Assembly (NCBI RefSeq): GCF_963675585.1
Contig: NZ_OY776413.1
Location: 543,501 to 607,500 of the forward strand
Source: an uncultured Draconibacterium sp.
GTDB lineage: Bacteria > Bacteroidota > Bacteroidia > Bacteroidales > Prolixibacteraceae
Length of the DNA stretch: 64,000 nucleotides
Reading direction: 5' to 3'
In this document: positions 33,436 through 42,237 of the stretch, piece after piece
Layout: every line of letters starts with the position of its first letter
Numbering within the stretch: the stretch's first letter is position 1
Position numbers and translations under genes: made by a program
The notes under the pieces: model-generated
Told to the model about the DNA's origin: nothing
What the model saw: only the letters and a program-made list of their open reading frames with translations
The model's database searches: none

Positions 33436-34827
33436 ATGAAACGAAAAACCTGGCTTATTGCCATTATTGTCGTAGCTATTCTGCTTTTGGCATTTTTTGT
33501 TTTTCCACTCTCGAAAAGCGAAACTTCCGACATCACAACTACCGTTAAAAAAGGCCCTTTTGAAGTATTGGTTTACTCCAGCGGGCAACTGGAATCTGAA
33601 AACTCCGACAACATTTTGATCCCTGAGAAGATGAAAGATCGTCAGACTCAAATTTCGTCGCTTACCATTACTGATATGGTTGACGAAGGAACTTATGTTG
33701 ATTCGGGTGATTATGTTGCAACACTCGACCACCAGGCCGTTCAGGAGCAACTTAAAAATGCACTGGACGAACTGGAAAAAATTCAGTCGGAATACGACGA
33801 CAGTAAAATCGACTCCAATCTTACACTCAGCAACCAGCGGGATTTGATAATCAATGCCAGGCTCGACATGGAGGAACGTAAAATTGCAGTTGACGAATCG
33901 ATTTACGAATCGCCATCGGAACAGAAAAAGGTGCGTATGGATTACGACAAAGCCGAGCGAAAACTCGAACAAACCAAACAAGCTTATACCTTAAAAACCC
34001 AGCAGGAAATAAACAAGGTCAACCGAAAATTCATCAATTACAAACAAATTAAAGAGCGGGTAAATGCCCTCGAAGAATTAATGGGTGCATTAATTGTGTA
34101 TTCTCCCCGGGCCGGAATCGTTTCGTATTACTCTTATCCGTGGGGAGGGGCAGTAAAAACAGGATCGCGGGTTTCGCAGTGGAGCCCAATTATTGCCACA
34201 TTTCCGAATATGGATAACCTGGTTACCAAAACATTTATCAACGAAATTGACATTGCCTTGATAAAAAAAGGACAAAAAGTTAAAATAGGTATCGACGCTT
34301 TTCCGGATAAAGAATTAAGCGGCGTGGTTGATGCGGTTGCAAATATGGGTCAGTTAATGCCCAAAAGCGATGCAAAAGTATTCGAAGTAAAAATCAAAGT
34401 GATTGGATCCGATCCCGACCTAAAACCGGCAATGACAACCAGTAATACCATTCAGGCTAATTATTTGGAGGATGTACTTTATATCCCCATTGAAGCCGTT
34501 TTTAAAAACGACAGTTTGTCTTATGTTTATCCGCTTGACGGAAAAAACAGAAAACAAATTATTGAAACCGGGGAAGCCAATGAAAATTTTATTGTCGTTT
34601 ATCAGGGATTGGAAGCAAACCAGAAATTACATTTGCTGGAACCTGAAGGCGGCACCGAATATCCGCTTGCAGGCTTGGATATTTACCAGGCCATGAAAGA
34701 AAAGGAGGCAGAAAAAAAGGCAAAGGAAGCCGAAGAACGAGCCAAAAAAGAAAAGGAACAAGAAAACCAGAAAATGCCGGAAGGAATTAAATTGCCTCCG
34801 GGTGTTGTTATTAGCAGTGCTTCATAA
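33436..34827 (+). CDS. HlyD/MacA-type periplasmic adaptor protein (first of two)
   Basis: 463 residues. An N-terminal membrane anchor (about residues 5-25) is followed by a membrane-fusion-protein layout: beta strands, a helical hairpin (about 95-215, rich in Lys, Glu and Gln, including LKNALDELEKIQSEYDD and KAERKLEQTKQAY), a lipoyl-like half with LIVYSPRAGIVSYYSYP, then barrel-like strands to about 420. The C-terminal tail (about 415-445) is an unusual Glu/Lys-rich stretch, KEKEAEKKAKEAEERAKKEK, predicted to be helical. Adaptors of this family join an inner-membrane pump to an outer-membrane TolC channel. It is the first gene of a four-gene operon with permease, TolC and a second adaptor, 21 bp before the permease. 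Confidence 0.88.
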   Translation: MKRKTWLIAIIVVAILLLAFFVFPLSKSETSDITTTVKKGPFEVLVYSSGQLESENSDNILIPEKMKDRQTQISSLTITDMVDEGTYVDSGDYVATLDHQAVQEQLKNALDELEKIQSEYDDSKIDSNLTLSNQRDLIINARLDMEERKIAVDESIYESPSEQKKVRMDYDKAERKLEQTKQAYTLKTQQEINKVNRKFINYKQIKERVNALEELMGALIVYSPRAGIVSYYSYPWGGAVKTGSRVSQWSPIIATFPNMDNLVTKTFINEIDIALIKKGQKVKIGIDAFPDKELSGVVDAVANMGQLMPKSDAKVFEVKIKVIGSDPDLKPAMTTSNTIQANYLEDVLYIPIEAVFKNDSLSYVYPLDGKNRKQIIETGEANENFIVVYQGLEANQKLHLLEPEGGTEYPLAGLDIYQAMKEKEAEKKAKEAEERAKKEKEQENQKMPEGIKLPPGVVISSAS

Positions 34828-34848
34828 CTAACCTCCAAATTCTAAATC

Positions 34849-36231
34849 ATGTTTATAAAACGATATTTACACGATATTTTAATTGCTGTAGAAGCAATTA
34901 TTGCCAACCGGCTAAAATCGATACTTACCGCGCTTGGGATTATTTTTGGAGTTGCCGCCGTTATTAGTATGATGGCAATTGGAAATGGTGCAGAGCAGGA
35001 AATCCTAGAACAAATTAAATTGGTGGGAGTAAATAACATTGTTATTACGCCAAGTACGTACTCGCTTTCGGATGGAAACAGTTCGGGCAGCGATGACAAT
35101 AGCGGACAGCCCGGTGCAAAAAAATTCTCGAAAGGGCTAACTCTGCTTGATGTAGATGCCATAAAACAAGTGTTGCCAACCATTGAAAAAATTACCCCTG
35201 TAATTTCTTTTAACTACTCCGCCCTGCTTAATGGCATTAGCCGGCCTGTGGTTCTCGAAGGAATTGACAACCATTATTTTGATTTGTTTAATATGCAACT
35301 GGCCGAAGGAAATCGGTTTAACTCGATTCAAACCGAAAACGGACTTCCCGTTTGTGTGATTGGGAACAACATAAAAGAGCAATTTTTCAGACAACAAAAT
35401 CCCATTGGCGAGTACATTAAATGCGGACAAATCTGGTTAAAAATTGTGGGTGTAATCGAACGCCGCGATTTTACAGCTTCAGCTTCCGACGAATTGGGGA
35501 TAAGCAGTTCGGACAATAAAATTTTTGTGCCGGTGCAAACCATGTTATTACGTTTTAAAAACCGCTCGTTAATACGTGCCGACGAGGTTTTAAAGGCCAA
35601 CGAAAAAAGCGGCGGTGGCGGAATGGTTGTAATTGTTGGAGGAGCCGAACAAACTGAAGAACCTGTTGATACCGATCCAAACTTAAATCAACTGGATAAA
35701 ATTATTGTTCAGGTAAAAGAAACCGAACAGTTAAATGCATCGGCTACACTCATAAAAAAGATGTTGCTGAGACGGCATTCCGAATTGTACGATTTTGAAG
35801 TTACCATTCCCGAATTACTACTGAAACAGCAACAAAAAACCAAAAAGATTTTCAACATTGTTTTGGGTGTTATTGCTGGTATTTCGCTGGTAGTTGGCGG
35901 AATTGGAATTATGAATATTATGCTGGCTTCGGTACTCGAACGCATTAGGGAAATTGGGGTTCGCCAGGCCATTGGTGCCAAACAAAAAGACATTATTGCC
36001 CAATTTCTTGCCGAGTCAACTCTTATCAGTTTAACCGGAGGAATAATCGGAATTATTCTGGGTATCGTTCTTTCTCAAATTATTACGGCAATGTTCGATA
36101 TAAAAACAGTTGTATCGGCATTCAGTATAATTATTGCTTTTGGCGTTTCGGTGGTTGTTGGGGTTACTTTTGGTTACCTGCCTGCCAAACGCGCAGCCGA
36201 AAACGATCCGGTTGTTTCTCTTCGTTCATAA
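34849..36231 (+). CDS. MacB-type ABC transporter permease (no ATPase domain)
   Basis: 460 residues. One helix near the N terminus (LKSILTALGIIFGVAAVISMMAIG), a large periplasmic MacB_PCD-like domain (about 45-325), then three helices of an FtsX domain with GGIGIMNIMLASVLERIREIG and VRQAIGAKQKDI, ending GYLPAKRAAENDPVVSLRS. No Walker A or signature motif is present, so it needs a separate ATP-binding subunit, which this locus does not encode. MacB-type permeases use ATP binding to drive periplasmic conformational change (mechanotransmission) and push substrates through adaptor and TolC. Substrate unknown: candidates are macrolide-like compounds, peptides, lipids or signalling molecules. Confidence 0.9.
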   Translation: MFIKRYLHDILIAVEAIIANRLKSILTALGIIFGVAAVISMMAIGNGAEQEILEQIKLVGVNNIVITPSTYSLSDGNSSGSDDNSGQPGAKKFSKGLTLLDVDAIKQVLPTIEKITPVISFNYSALLNGISRPVVLEGIDNHYFDLFNMQLAEGNRFNSIQTENGLPVCVIGNNIKEQFFRQQNPIGEYIKCGQIWLKIVGVIERRDFTASASDELGISSSDNKIFVPVQTMLLRFKNRSLIRADEVLKANEKSGGGGMVVIVGGAEQTEEPVDTDPNLNQLDKIIVQVKETEQLNASATLIKKMLLRRHSELYDFEVTIPELLLKQQQKTKKIFNIVLGVIAGISLVVGGIGIMNIMLASVLERIREIGVRQAIGAKQKDIIAQFLAESTLISLTGGIIGIILGIVLSQIITAMFDIKTVVSAFSIIIAFGVSVVVGVTFGYLPAKRAAENDPVVSLRS

Positions 36232-36247
36232 GCTAAAAAATAATAAA

Positions 36248-37732
36248 ATGAATAAAATAATATTTACCCTACTTCTATTCATCGGAATTTCGCTGGCTAC
36301 GCAAGCACAAGAAAAAAAGATAGTTCTAACACTTCCCGAAGTTATCGACATTGCATCTAAACAATCGATTGATGCATTCCGAAATAAAAACATGTACCTG
36401 GCCAGTTACTGGGAGCACCGGTTTTACAAAGCCGAACGTTTGCCTAGTCTTACTCTGAGTTCAAATCCACTCGACTTTAACCGTTACCGGAATAAGGAAT
36501 ATAATTTTGAGACAAACGAAGACGAATACCGTTTAAGAGAATACATAAATTCAGACGTCACACTTTCGGCAGTACAAAATGTAAGTTTAACCGGTGGGCA
36601 GGTATTTGTTCGTTCAGGTTTGGGAATGGTAAAAAACCTGGGTGGCGATAAAAATACATCGTTTAATGCAACTCCAATCAGTATTGGTTTTTCGCAAGAG
36701 TTAAACGGGTACAACGAACTAAAATGGCAGTCGAAAATTGAACCCATAAAATTCGAAAAAGCCAAAAAAGAATTTATTCAGGATGTGGAAGATTTACGCA
36801 CAAAATCAACCATCCGCTTTTTTGGATTAATAAATGCCCAGATACAAAAAGGCATTGCCGAAATGAATTACGCCAATGCCGATACATTATACAAAATCGG
36901 GAAAGGAAGATTTCAGGTTGGAACAGTAACACAAGATGAATTACTGGAACTCGAATTGCGTTTATTAAACAACCAGCAAGCACTAAACATGGCCATTTTG
37001 GAAGAAAAACGCGCACAAGCCATGCTGAATTCCTTTTTAAGCCTTCCAAAAGAAACCGAAATTGAATGTATTGTTCCAAGCGACATTCCTTCGTTGCAGA
37101 TCGACCCTGACATGGCCATTTCGGAGGCAATAAAAAACAATCCGGAAATGCTAAGCCAGGAACAACAAAAGCTGGAACAGGATGAAAACGTGGAAAGGGC
37201 AAAATCGGAGCGCGGATTAAACACCACTCTTTTTGCCATGTACGGCCTAAATCAAAGTGCAGACAATTTCGACGACGTGTATGTAAAACCCGATAAAAGC
37301 CAGATGTTTAGTTTGGGATTAAACATACCGATTGTAGATTGGGGCCGTGGCAAAGGACGCTACTCCATGGCCAAATCGAACCGCGAAGTAGCATTGGCAA
37401 CACTGGAGCAGGAACGTATCGATTTTGAACAGGATATTTACCAAAGTGTACTCGAATTTAACCTACAGGCCGGCCAGGTTTTTACCTCGGCAAAAGCCGA
37501 TACTGTAGCAAAAATGGGATACGATGTTACTTTTCAGCGTTTCCTGATTGGCAAAATTGATGTAATAAAACTCAACATTGCCAGCAACGACCAGGAAACG
37601 GCCAGAATGGCCTACCTTTCGCGCCTAAGAGACTACTGGACAGCTTATTTCCGACTTCGGAGTTTAACGCTTTTCGATTTTGAAAACAACCGACCGCTGG
37701 TTGTTGATTACAATAAACTTTTAGAGAATTAA
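36248..37732 (+). CDS. TolC family outer-membrane efflux protein
   Basis: 494 residues from the ATG at 36248. The frame is open back to 36134, inside the permease gene, but the signal peptide (MNKIIFTLLLFIGISLATQAQ) decides the start. The rest follows the outer-membrane efflux plan of two repeats of long helices (for example TVTQDELLELELRLLNNQQALNMAIL and KIDVIKLNIASNDQETARMAYL) between short strands, ending in RDYWTAYFRLRSLTLFDF. It would form the outer-membrane channel and periplasmic tunnel of the exporter. It starts 16 bp after the permease stop and ends 2 bp before the second adaptor, so translation is probably coupled. Confidence 0.9.
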   Translation: MNKIIFTLLLFIGISLATQAQEKKIVLTLPEVIDIASKQSIDAFRNKNMYLASYWEHRFYKAERLPSLTLSSNPLDFNRYRNKEYNFETNEDEYRLREYINSDVTLSAVQNVSLTGGQVFVRSGLGMVKNLGGDKNTSFNATPISIGFSQELNGYNELKWQSKIEPIKFEKAKKEFIQDVEDLRTKSTIRFFGLINAQIQKGIAEMNYANADTLYKIGKGRFQVGTVTQDELLELELRLLNNQQALNMAILEEKRAQAMLNSFLSLPKETEIECIVPSDIPSLQIDPDMAISEAIKNNPEMLSQEQQKLEQDENVERAKSERGLNTTLFAMYGLNQSADNFDDVYVKPDKSQMFSLGLNIPIVDWGRGKGRYSMAKSNREVALATLEQERIDFEQDIYQSVLEFNLQAGQVFTSAKADTVAKMGYDVTFQRFLIGKIDVIKLNIASNDQETARMAYLSRLRDYWTAYFRLRSLTLFDFENNRPLVVDYNKLLEN

Positions 37733-37734
37733 AC

Positions 37735-38988
37735 ATGGCAATACAAAGAAAACATATCATTATTTCGGCTTTTGTTTTGGTTCTGATTATTGTTGCCGCG
37801 GTACTTACAACCTCAACATCGTCGGAAAAAGCAGAAAAGTATTTTGTGGTTGAAAAAGGCAAATTTGAAGCAACTCTAAAGTGCAAGGGCGAAATAAACG
37901 GACTGGTTTCTACTCCCATAAATGTACCTAAGATTTTGGGCGATCGCGATTTACGCCTGTGGGAAATAAAAATTCTGAACCTGGCTCAGGATGGAAAATA
38001 CGTAAAAAAAGGCGATTTTATCATTCAATTGGATGCAAGTACAATTATGTCGGGAATGCGTGAAGAACAGCAAAATTTTGAGAAAGAAGAATCTGAACTT
38101 AAAAATGCAAAAATTGACAGCGCGGTTACTCTCACCGAATTACGTGAAGACATAAAAAATGCAAAGCTTGATTTGGAATACAACAAAATTGATTTGGAAC
38201 AATCGATTTACGAATCGGCGGCATACCAGCGCAAGGCACAAATGACCTACGAAAAAGCCGAGAATAACATTGCAAAAAAACAACGAGACTACCGGCTTGA
38301 ACAAAACAAGCTAAAAATGAAAGTGGGACGTTCGGCGGAGAATGTAGAAAGAAGCCAGAAAAAAATCGATAAATTCCAGGAGGCAATGCGGGCAGCACGA
38401 ATTACCGCGCCCGAAGACGGAATTGTAATTTTTGGAAAAAGCTGGGACGGGCAGAAATACAGCAAAGACGGAATGCTTTCTACCTGGTCGTTTGGCCCGC
38501 CAATTGCCACACTGCCCGATATGTCGAAGGTAATTTCTGAAACCTACGTTAAAGAAATCGACATTTCGAAAATTAACGTAGGCGACGAAGTAAAAGTGAG
38601 TTTCGACGCGTTGGAAGGTGTTGAAATAAAAGGCAAAATAAACACGATTGCACGTGTTGGTGAAGACCATAAAGATTTCGACATGAAAGTTTTTAAAGTT
38701 GTAATTCATTTAAACGAAACACATGAGGGATTAAAACCTGCCATGTCGAGTAACAACGAAATTATTCTGGCTCAAAGCGACGATGCTCTTTTTGTTCCCT
38801 TAAAAGCAGTCTTTAAAGAGAACAATTCTTATTTTGTTTACCTGAAAAAAGACGGTAATAGCATAAAACAGCAAGTTGAAACCGGTTTAGAGAACGAAGA
38901 ATTTGTACTCATCGAAACGGGTATTAAACAAGGAGATGTTGTTTTACTCGAACCACCACTTGAAAAGGTTGAGCTGGCTCAGCGATAG
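37735..38988 (+). CDS. HlyD/MacA-type periplasmic adaptor protein (second of two)
   Basis: 417 residues. An N-terminal anchor (IIISAFVLVLIIVAAVLTTS) precedes a membrane-fusion-protein fold: a Lys/Glu-rich helical hairpin (about 105-215), the lipoyl-like ARITAPEDGIVIFGKSWDG, and barrel-like strands. It is a diverged paralogue of the first gene of the operon: both share an SIYES(A/P)xxQ(R/K)K stretch within the hairpin and a KPAM(S/T)xxN loop near the end. It lacks the first adaptor's charged tail. It starts 2 bp after the TolC stop. Two adaptors with one permease suggest a hetero-oligomeric adaptor ring or alternative assemblies (inference). Confidence 0.88.
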   Translation: MAIQRKHIIISAFVLVLIIVAAVLTTSTSSEKAEKYFVVEKGKFEATLKCKGEINGLVSTPINVPKILGDRDLRLWEIKILNLAQDGKYVKKGDFIIQLDASTIMSGMREEQQNFEKEESELKNAKIDSAVTLTELREDIKNAKLDLEYNKIDLEQSIYESAAYQRKAQMTYEKAENNIAKKQRDYRLEQNKLKMKVGRSAENVERSQKKIDKFQEAMRAARITAPEDGIVIFGKSWDGQKYSKDGMLSTWSFGPPIATLPDMSKVISETYVKEIDISKINVGDEVKVSFDALEGVEIKGKINTIARVGEDHKDFDMKVFKVVIHLNETHEGLKPAMSSNNEIILAQSDDALFVPLKAVFKENNSYFVYLKKDGNSIKQQVETGLENEEFVLIETGIKQGDVVLLEPPLEKVELAQR

Positions 38989-38992
38989 GACT

Positions 38993-39024
38993 AAAAAACG
39001 GGTTGAATAATCAGCCCGTTTTTT
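38993..39024 (+). terminator. Rho-independent terminator after the export operon
   Basis: The stem ACGGGTTGA/TCAGCCCGT (one G-T pair) with a four-base loop is flanked by six A before and six T after. It starts a few bases after the second adaptor's stop and marks the operon end. Confidence 0.9.
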
Positions 39025-39045
39025 AGTTTTAGTTACTTTTACGCT

Positions 39046-40272
39046 ATGCAAAACAACAGCGGCAACTCTGTCTTTTTATATAATCCAACCTGCGAATATG
39101 CGGTTGCAAATGGAAACGGCACCTGGCAACCCAATAAAATTCTGCAAAAAATGGAAAACGATTTGGCCACAATCCCACTTTTTTTCAGCCTGCCAAACGA
39201 TCAGATAATTGTTCCGGAGTTGCCATCAAAATCCTTTCTCGAACAGTTAAAAAGAATTGGAATCCAAACTCCGGATTTTATTCTGAAACAAACACTTCAA
39301 CAACAAAATTACAGTTCAAAAATAAATGAACTGCGCCCCTGGGGCTGGAGTCCGGCCGCCCATAAACTCCTTGATCCCTTAAAACAATATTGCTCCGAAG
39401 ACTTTAAAAACTCGCCCGTTTTTAACTGGAAACCTGAATACAAAAACTACTACTCGAAAAAATTCGCTCTTGGTATTTTACAACAAATAACCACCCGTTT
39501 CCCTTCTGATTTTTTTATCGACCAAAGCCAAATCCCGGAAATTTGCACCGAACAATGTGAGATTGAAGAGTTACTAAACAAATGGGGAAATTTAATGATA
39601 AAAGCTCCGTGGAGCAGCTCGGGCCGAGGATTACAACCCATTACCAAAACTCCTGTTCATCCGAAGGTGTGGGAACGAATTTTAGGAATTGTAAAAGAAC
39701 AAGGTTACACAATTGTTGAGCCGTATCTGAAAAAAGTAACCGACCTGGCACTGCAATTTCATGCTAAAGCAGGGAAAGTTGAATTTGTTGGAATAAGCAA
39801 TTTCTCGACCGATTACAAGGGGCAATACAACGGAAATAATCTAAATGGCCTCCCGGATTCTTTGGATCGTACTGTAGCTGAATTTGTGTTGTCGATCCCA
39901 TCGTTTGTATTGGAACCTTTGTTAATCCTGTTGACCGAAAGCGAATTGGCAAAAAACTACGATGGATATTTTGGTGTCGACATGCTTATTTTTAAAGACA
40001 AAAAAGGCCGTTTAAAAGTAAATCCCTGCCTTGAAATAAACGTTCGGCATAACATGGGGCTGTTATCGCTTCAACTCGAAAAACTAATAGTGCCCGACAA
40101 AAAAGGATTATTCCGAACCTTTTTTAAACCCGGAACAACTTTTTATGATTTAAAAGCAGAGATGGAAAAAACTCATCCATTGCTGTTAAAAGACAACAAA
40201 ATAGAATCGGGCTTTTTCGCCTTAACCGAAGCAAAATCCGACACACAATTTGGAGCCTACATTTTGGTTTAA
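39046..40272 (+). CDS. ATP-grasp-like protein of unknown substrate
   Basis: 408 residues, soluble, without a signal peptide. ATP-grasp features are visible in the second half: NLMIKAPWSSSGRGLQPI (ATP-binding Lys and Gly-rich loop), TIVEPYLKKVTDLALQFH (adenine-contact region), and GYFGVDMLIF followed by VNPCLEINVRHNMG, where Glu and Asn would bind Mg2+. Such folds join a carboxylate to an amine or other nucleophile using ATP. The N-terminal 150 residues (FLYNPTCEYAVANGNGTW, RPWGWSPAAHKLL) match no domain I recognise. It lies 57 bp after the exporter, behind that operon's terminator, and 41 bp before the polyphosphate kinase gene. The substrate is unknown. Confidence 0.65.
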   Translation: MQNNSGNSVFLYNPTCEYAVANGNGTWQPNKILQKMENDLATIPLFFSLPNDQIIVPELPSKSFLEQLKRIGIQTPDFILKQTLQQQNYSSKINELRPWGWSPAAHKLLDPLKQYCSEDFKNSPVFNWKPEYKNYYSKKFALGILQQITTRFPSDFFIDQSQIPEICTEQCEIEELLNKWGNLMIKAPWSSSGRGLQPITKTPVHPKVWERILGIVKEQGYTIVEPYLKKVTDLALQFHAKAGKVEFVGISNFSTDYKGQYNGNNLNGLPDSLDRTVAEFVLSIPSFVLEPLLILLTESELAKNYDGYFGVDMLIFKDKKGRLKVNPCLEINVRHNMGLLSLQLEKLIVPDKKGLFRTFFKPGTTFYDLKAEMEKTHPLLLKDNKIESGFFALTEAKSDTQFGAYILV

Positions 40273-40334
40273 AAGCAACTTTCTTCTTTTCAGAAGTTTT
40301 TTCTTAACTTTAAATGAACTTCATTCTTAAACTT

Positions 40335-41144
40335 ATGGAAAAACCAAAATTAAAAGTAAAGTCAAACGGAAAGTTATCATCCAAATTTTATGAATCGGAA
40401 TTGGACCGACTTCAAATTGAGCTGGTGCGTTTGCAGGAATGGATTAAATTTAAAGGATTAAAAGTAGTAGTAATCTTCGAAGGCCGCGACGCCGCCGGGA
40501 AAGGTGGAACCATTAAACGAATCATTCAGAATTTAAATCCGCGTATATGTAAAGTTGTTGCTTTGGGCACTCCTACCGAGCGTGAAAAAACACAGTGGTA
40601 CTTTCAACGTTATGTGCCACATTTGCCAGCTGCCGGCGAAATGGCTTTATTCGACCGAAGCTGGTACAACCGTGCCGGTGTTGAAAAAGTAATGGGCTTT
40701 TGTACCAGCGATGAATACTGGGAGTTTCTGCGCTCATGCCCAAACTTCGAACGTATGCTGATCCGCTCCGGTATAATTCTAATAAAATATTGGTTTTCGG
40801 TTAGTGAGGATGAACAGGAGAAGCGATTCAGATCGCGAATTGACGACCCCACAAAAAGCTGGAAACTGAGTCCAATGGACATTAAATCGATGGAGAAATT
40901 TATTGAATATTCGAAGGCAAAAGATGAGATGTTTGCTTATACCGACACAAAAATAAGTCCGTGGTTTATGGTTGATGCCGACGATAAAAAACGCGCACGA
41001 TTAAACTGCATTCATCACCTGTTGTCATCTATTCCGTACAAAGAAATTGAACACGAAGAAATTGTTCTGCCTGAACGAAAAGACAACAAAGGTTATGTGC
41101 GACCGCCGATTGAAGAAATGACCTTTGTACCAAAAGTATACTAA
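40335..41144 (+). CDS. ppk2: Polyphosphate kinase 2 (PPK2 family)
   Basis: Transfers phosphate between polyphosphate and nucleotides, often making GTP or ATP from the diphosphate. The chosen start gives 269 residues; an in-frame ATG at 40314 would add seven (MNFILKL). A TAACTTTA element at 40305-40312 sits too close to 40314 for a leader, which favours 40335. Motifs: VIFEGRDAAGKGGTIKRI (Walker A), RYVPHLPAAGEMALFDRSWYNRAGVE (lid and Walker B region), and WFSVSEDEQEKRFRSR. The single-domain form of this length is usual for the family. It follows the ATP-grasp-like gene by 62 bp, and a strong terminator follows. Confidence 0.94.
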   Translation: MEKPKLKVKSNGKLSSKFYESELDRLQIELVRLQEWIKFKGLKVVVIFEGRDAAGKGGTIKRIIQNLNPRICKVVALGTPTEREKTQWYFQRYVPHLPAAGEMALFDRSWYNRAGVEKVMGFCTSDEYWEFLRSCPNFERMLIRSGIILIKYWFSVSEDEQEKRFRSRIDDPTKSWKLSPMDIKSMEKFIEYSKAKDEMFAYTDTKISPWFMVDADDKKRARLNCIHHLLSSIPYKEIEHEEIVLPERKDNKGYVRPPIEEMTFVPKVY

Positions 41145-41146
41145 AG

Positions 41147-41184
41147 AAAAATCCAGCTTTCAAGGAAAGAAAGCTGGATTTTTT
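41147..41184 (+). terminator. Strong bidirectional terminator between ppk2 and the DUF1338 gene
   Basis: A perfect 15-bp stem (41147-41161 with 41169-41183) with a seven-base loop, A-rich before and T-rich after, so it can work on both strands. It lies right after the ppk2 stop and 22 nt past the stop of the convergent minus-strand gene. Confidence 0.92.
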
Positions 41185-41205
41185 CATTCAGATTTTTTGT
41201 TATAC

Positions 41206-42153
41206 TTAATTCTCCCTGGTTTTTGTCATATCGAATAAATGCGCGGCTTGTTCGCCCAAAAAACCATTAAACAGTTTCTCTTCACCATTTTCAATAATAT
41301 AACCTCGCTGTGCCAGTTCGTAATACGCATAGGTCCATGTCATAAATTCCAGTCCATCCTCGCCTTCAACCTCAACTTCTTCTTTAACCGCCAATGTAGC
41401 CGATTGCTGTAATTTACTTCCCTTCTCACCTTCCAGCGAATCTTTCATTGGTATTCCGGCAGCGGCCAAAGCATTGCAGGTAGTTTCCAAATCGGGCCAC
41501 TCTGCAACGTCCTGATGATTAACAAATGCAGTAAAATGATTCACCGAATTTCCGTGCAACAAAACCCAGGCTGCATATTGCGAAACATCGTTTAATTTTA
41601 ATACGTCTTCCATACGTGGTATATCCCAGGGGCGTCTGAAGTATTGAACCAGGTCACTTACCAAAGCTTCACCTGCGATTCGCGGTAATTCGCCTTCTTT
41701 ATTTAAAACACTCATCAGTTCAATACTCGAGTCAGACAAAATATAAGGTGTGTCTTTAACCGTATTACGAATAAGGCGTTGTGCCCACTCCGGTAGTTTT
41801 TCCACTTCCAACTGGCTGACAAATATTTTAGGAAACATTTTATCGGGGTGTTCAAAGTGAACGGCGGTTAATTTTTTCCGTGTAAAAGTATATTTTTCAA
41901 CCGGAGTATAATCTAAACAATTTAAGATGTGTTTTATGGCCCGAATTCCCTCTGGTTGTTCTCCGGTGTGTGTATTAAAAGTACGTAAGGCAATATGATC
42001 ATTTACAACTTTACCTCCCTTTTCGTTCACCAATTCAACATATTTTTTCGCGTAAGGTACGCGCAATATGTAATGCTCCCACAATCTATTGAGAAGCTCC
42101 CCTGCGATTTCTTTTGCTGAAACTTTCATGCTGTGCTTTTCTCTTTTAAACAT
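41206..42153 (-). CDS. DUF1338 family protein (2-oxoadipate dioxygenase/decarboxylase-like)
   Basis: 315 residues from the first ATG; an ATG eight codons later (42129, MKVSAKEI) fits the domain start equally well. The family includes HglS/YdcJ, Fe(II)-dependent enzymes converting 2-oxoadipate to 2-hydroxyglutarate in lysine breakdown. Family-typical stretches: NDHIALRTFNTH (first metal His), FTAFVNHQDVAEWP (second metal His), and a Glu in the C-terminal EFMTWTYAYYELAQRGY region as possible third ligand. Soluble and cytoplasmic. Upstream on the same strand is a PfkB-family kinase (84 bp), without an obvious pathway link. The exact substrate in this organism is inferred only from the family. 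Confidence 0.82.
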   Translation of the reverse strand: MFKREKHSMKVSAKEIAGELLNRLWEHYILRVPYAKKYVELVNEKGGKVVNDHIALRTFNTHTGEQPEGIRAIKHILNCLDYTPVEKYTFTRKKLTAVHFEHPDKMFPKIFVSQLEVEKLPEWAQRLIRNTVKDTPYILSDSSIELMSVLNKEGELPRIAGEALVSDLVQYFRRPWDIPRMEDVLKLNDVSQYAAWVLLHGNSVNHFTAFVNHQDVAEWPDLETTCNALAAAGIPMKDSLEGEKGSKLQQSATLAVKEEVEVEGEDGLEFMTWTYAYYELAQRGYIIENGEEKLFNGFLGEQAAHLFDMTKTREN

Positions 42154-42237
42154 AAAAACACAGGCAATTGTTACCGAAAATAAGATGTTTAAAAGTATTG
42201 TTTAAATGAAAAAACTTAATATCGGAGGAGATAAAAA

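Noticed and set aside
36134-36247. Longer N terminus of the TolC gene inside the permease gene
   Set aside because: The signal peptide MNKIIFTLLLFIGI starts at 36248.
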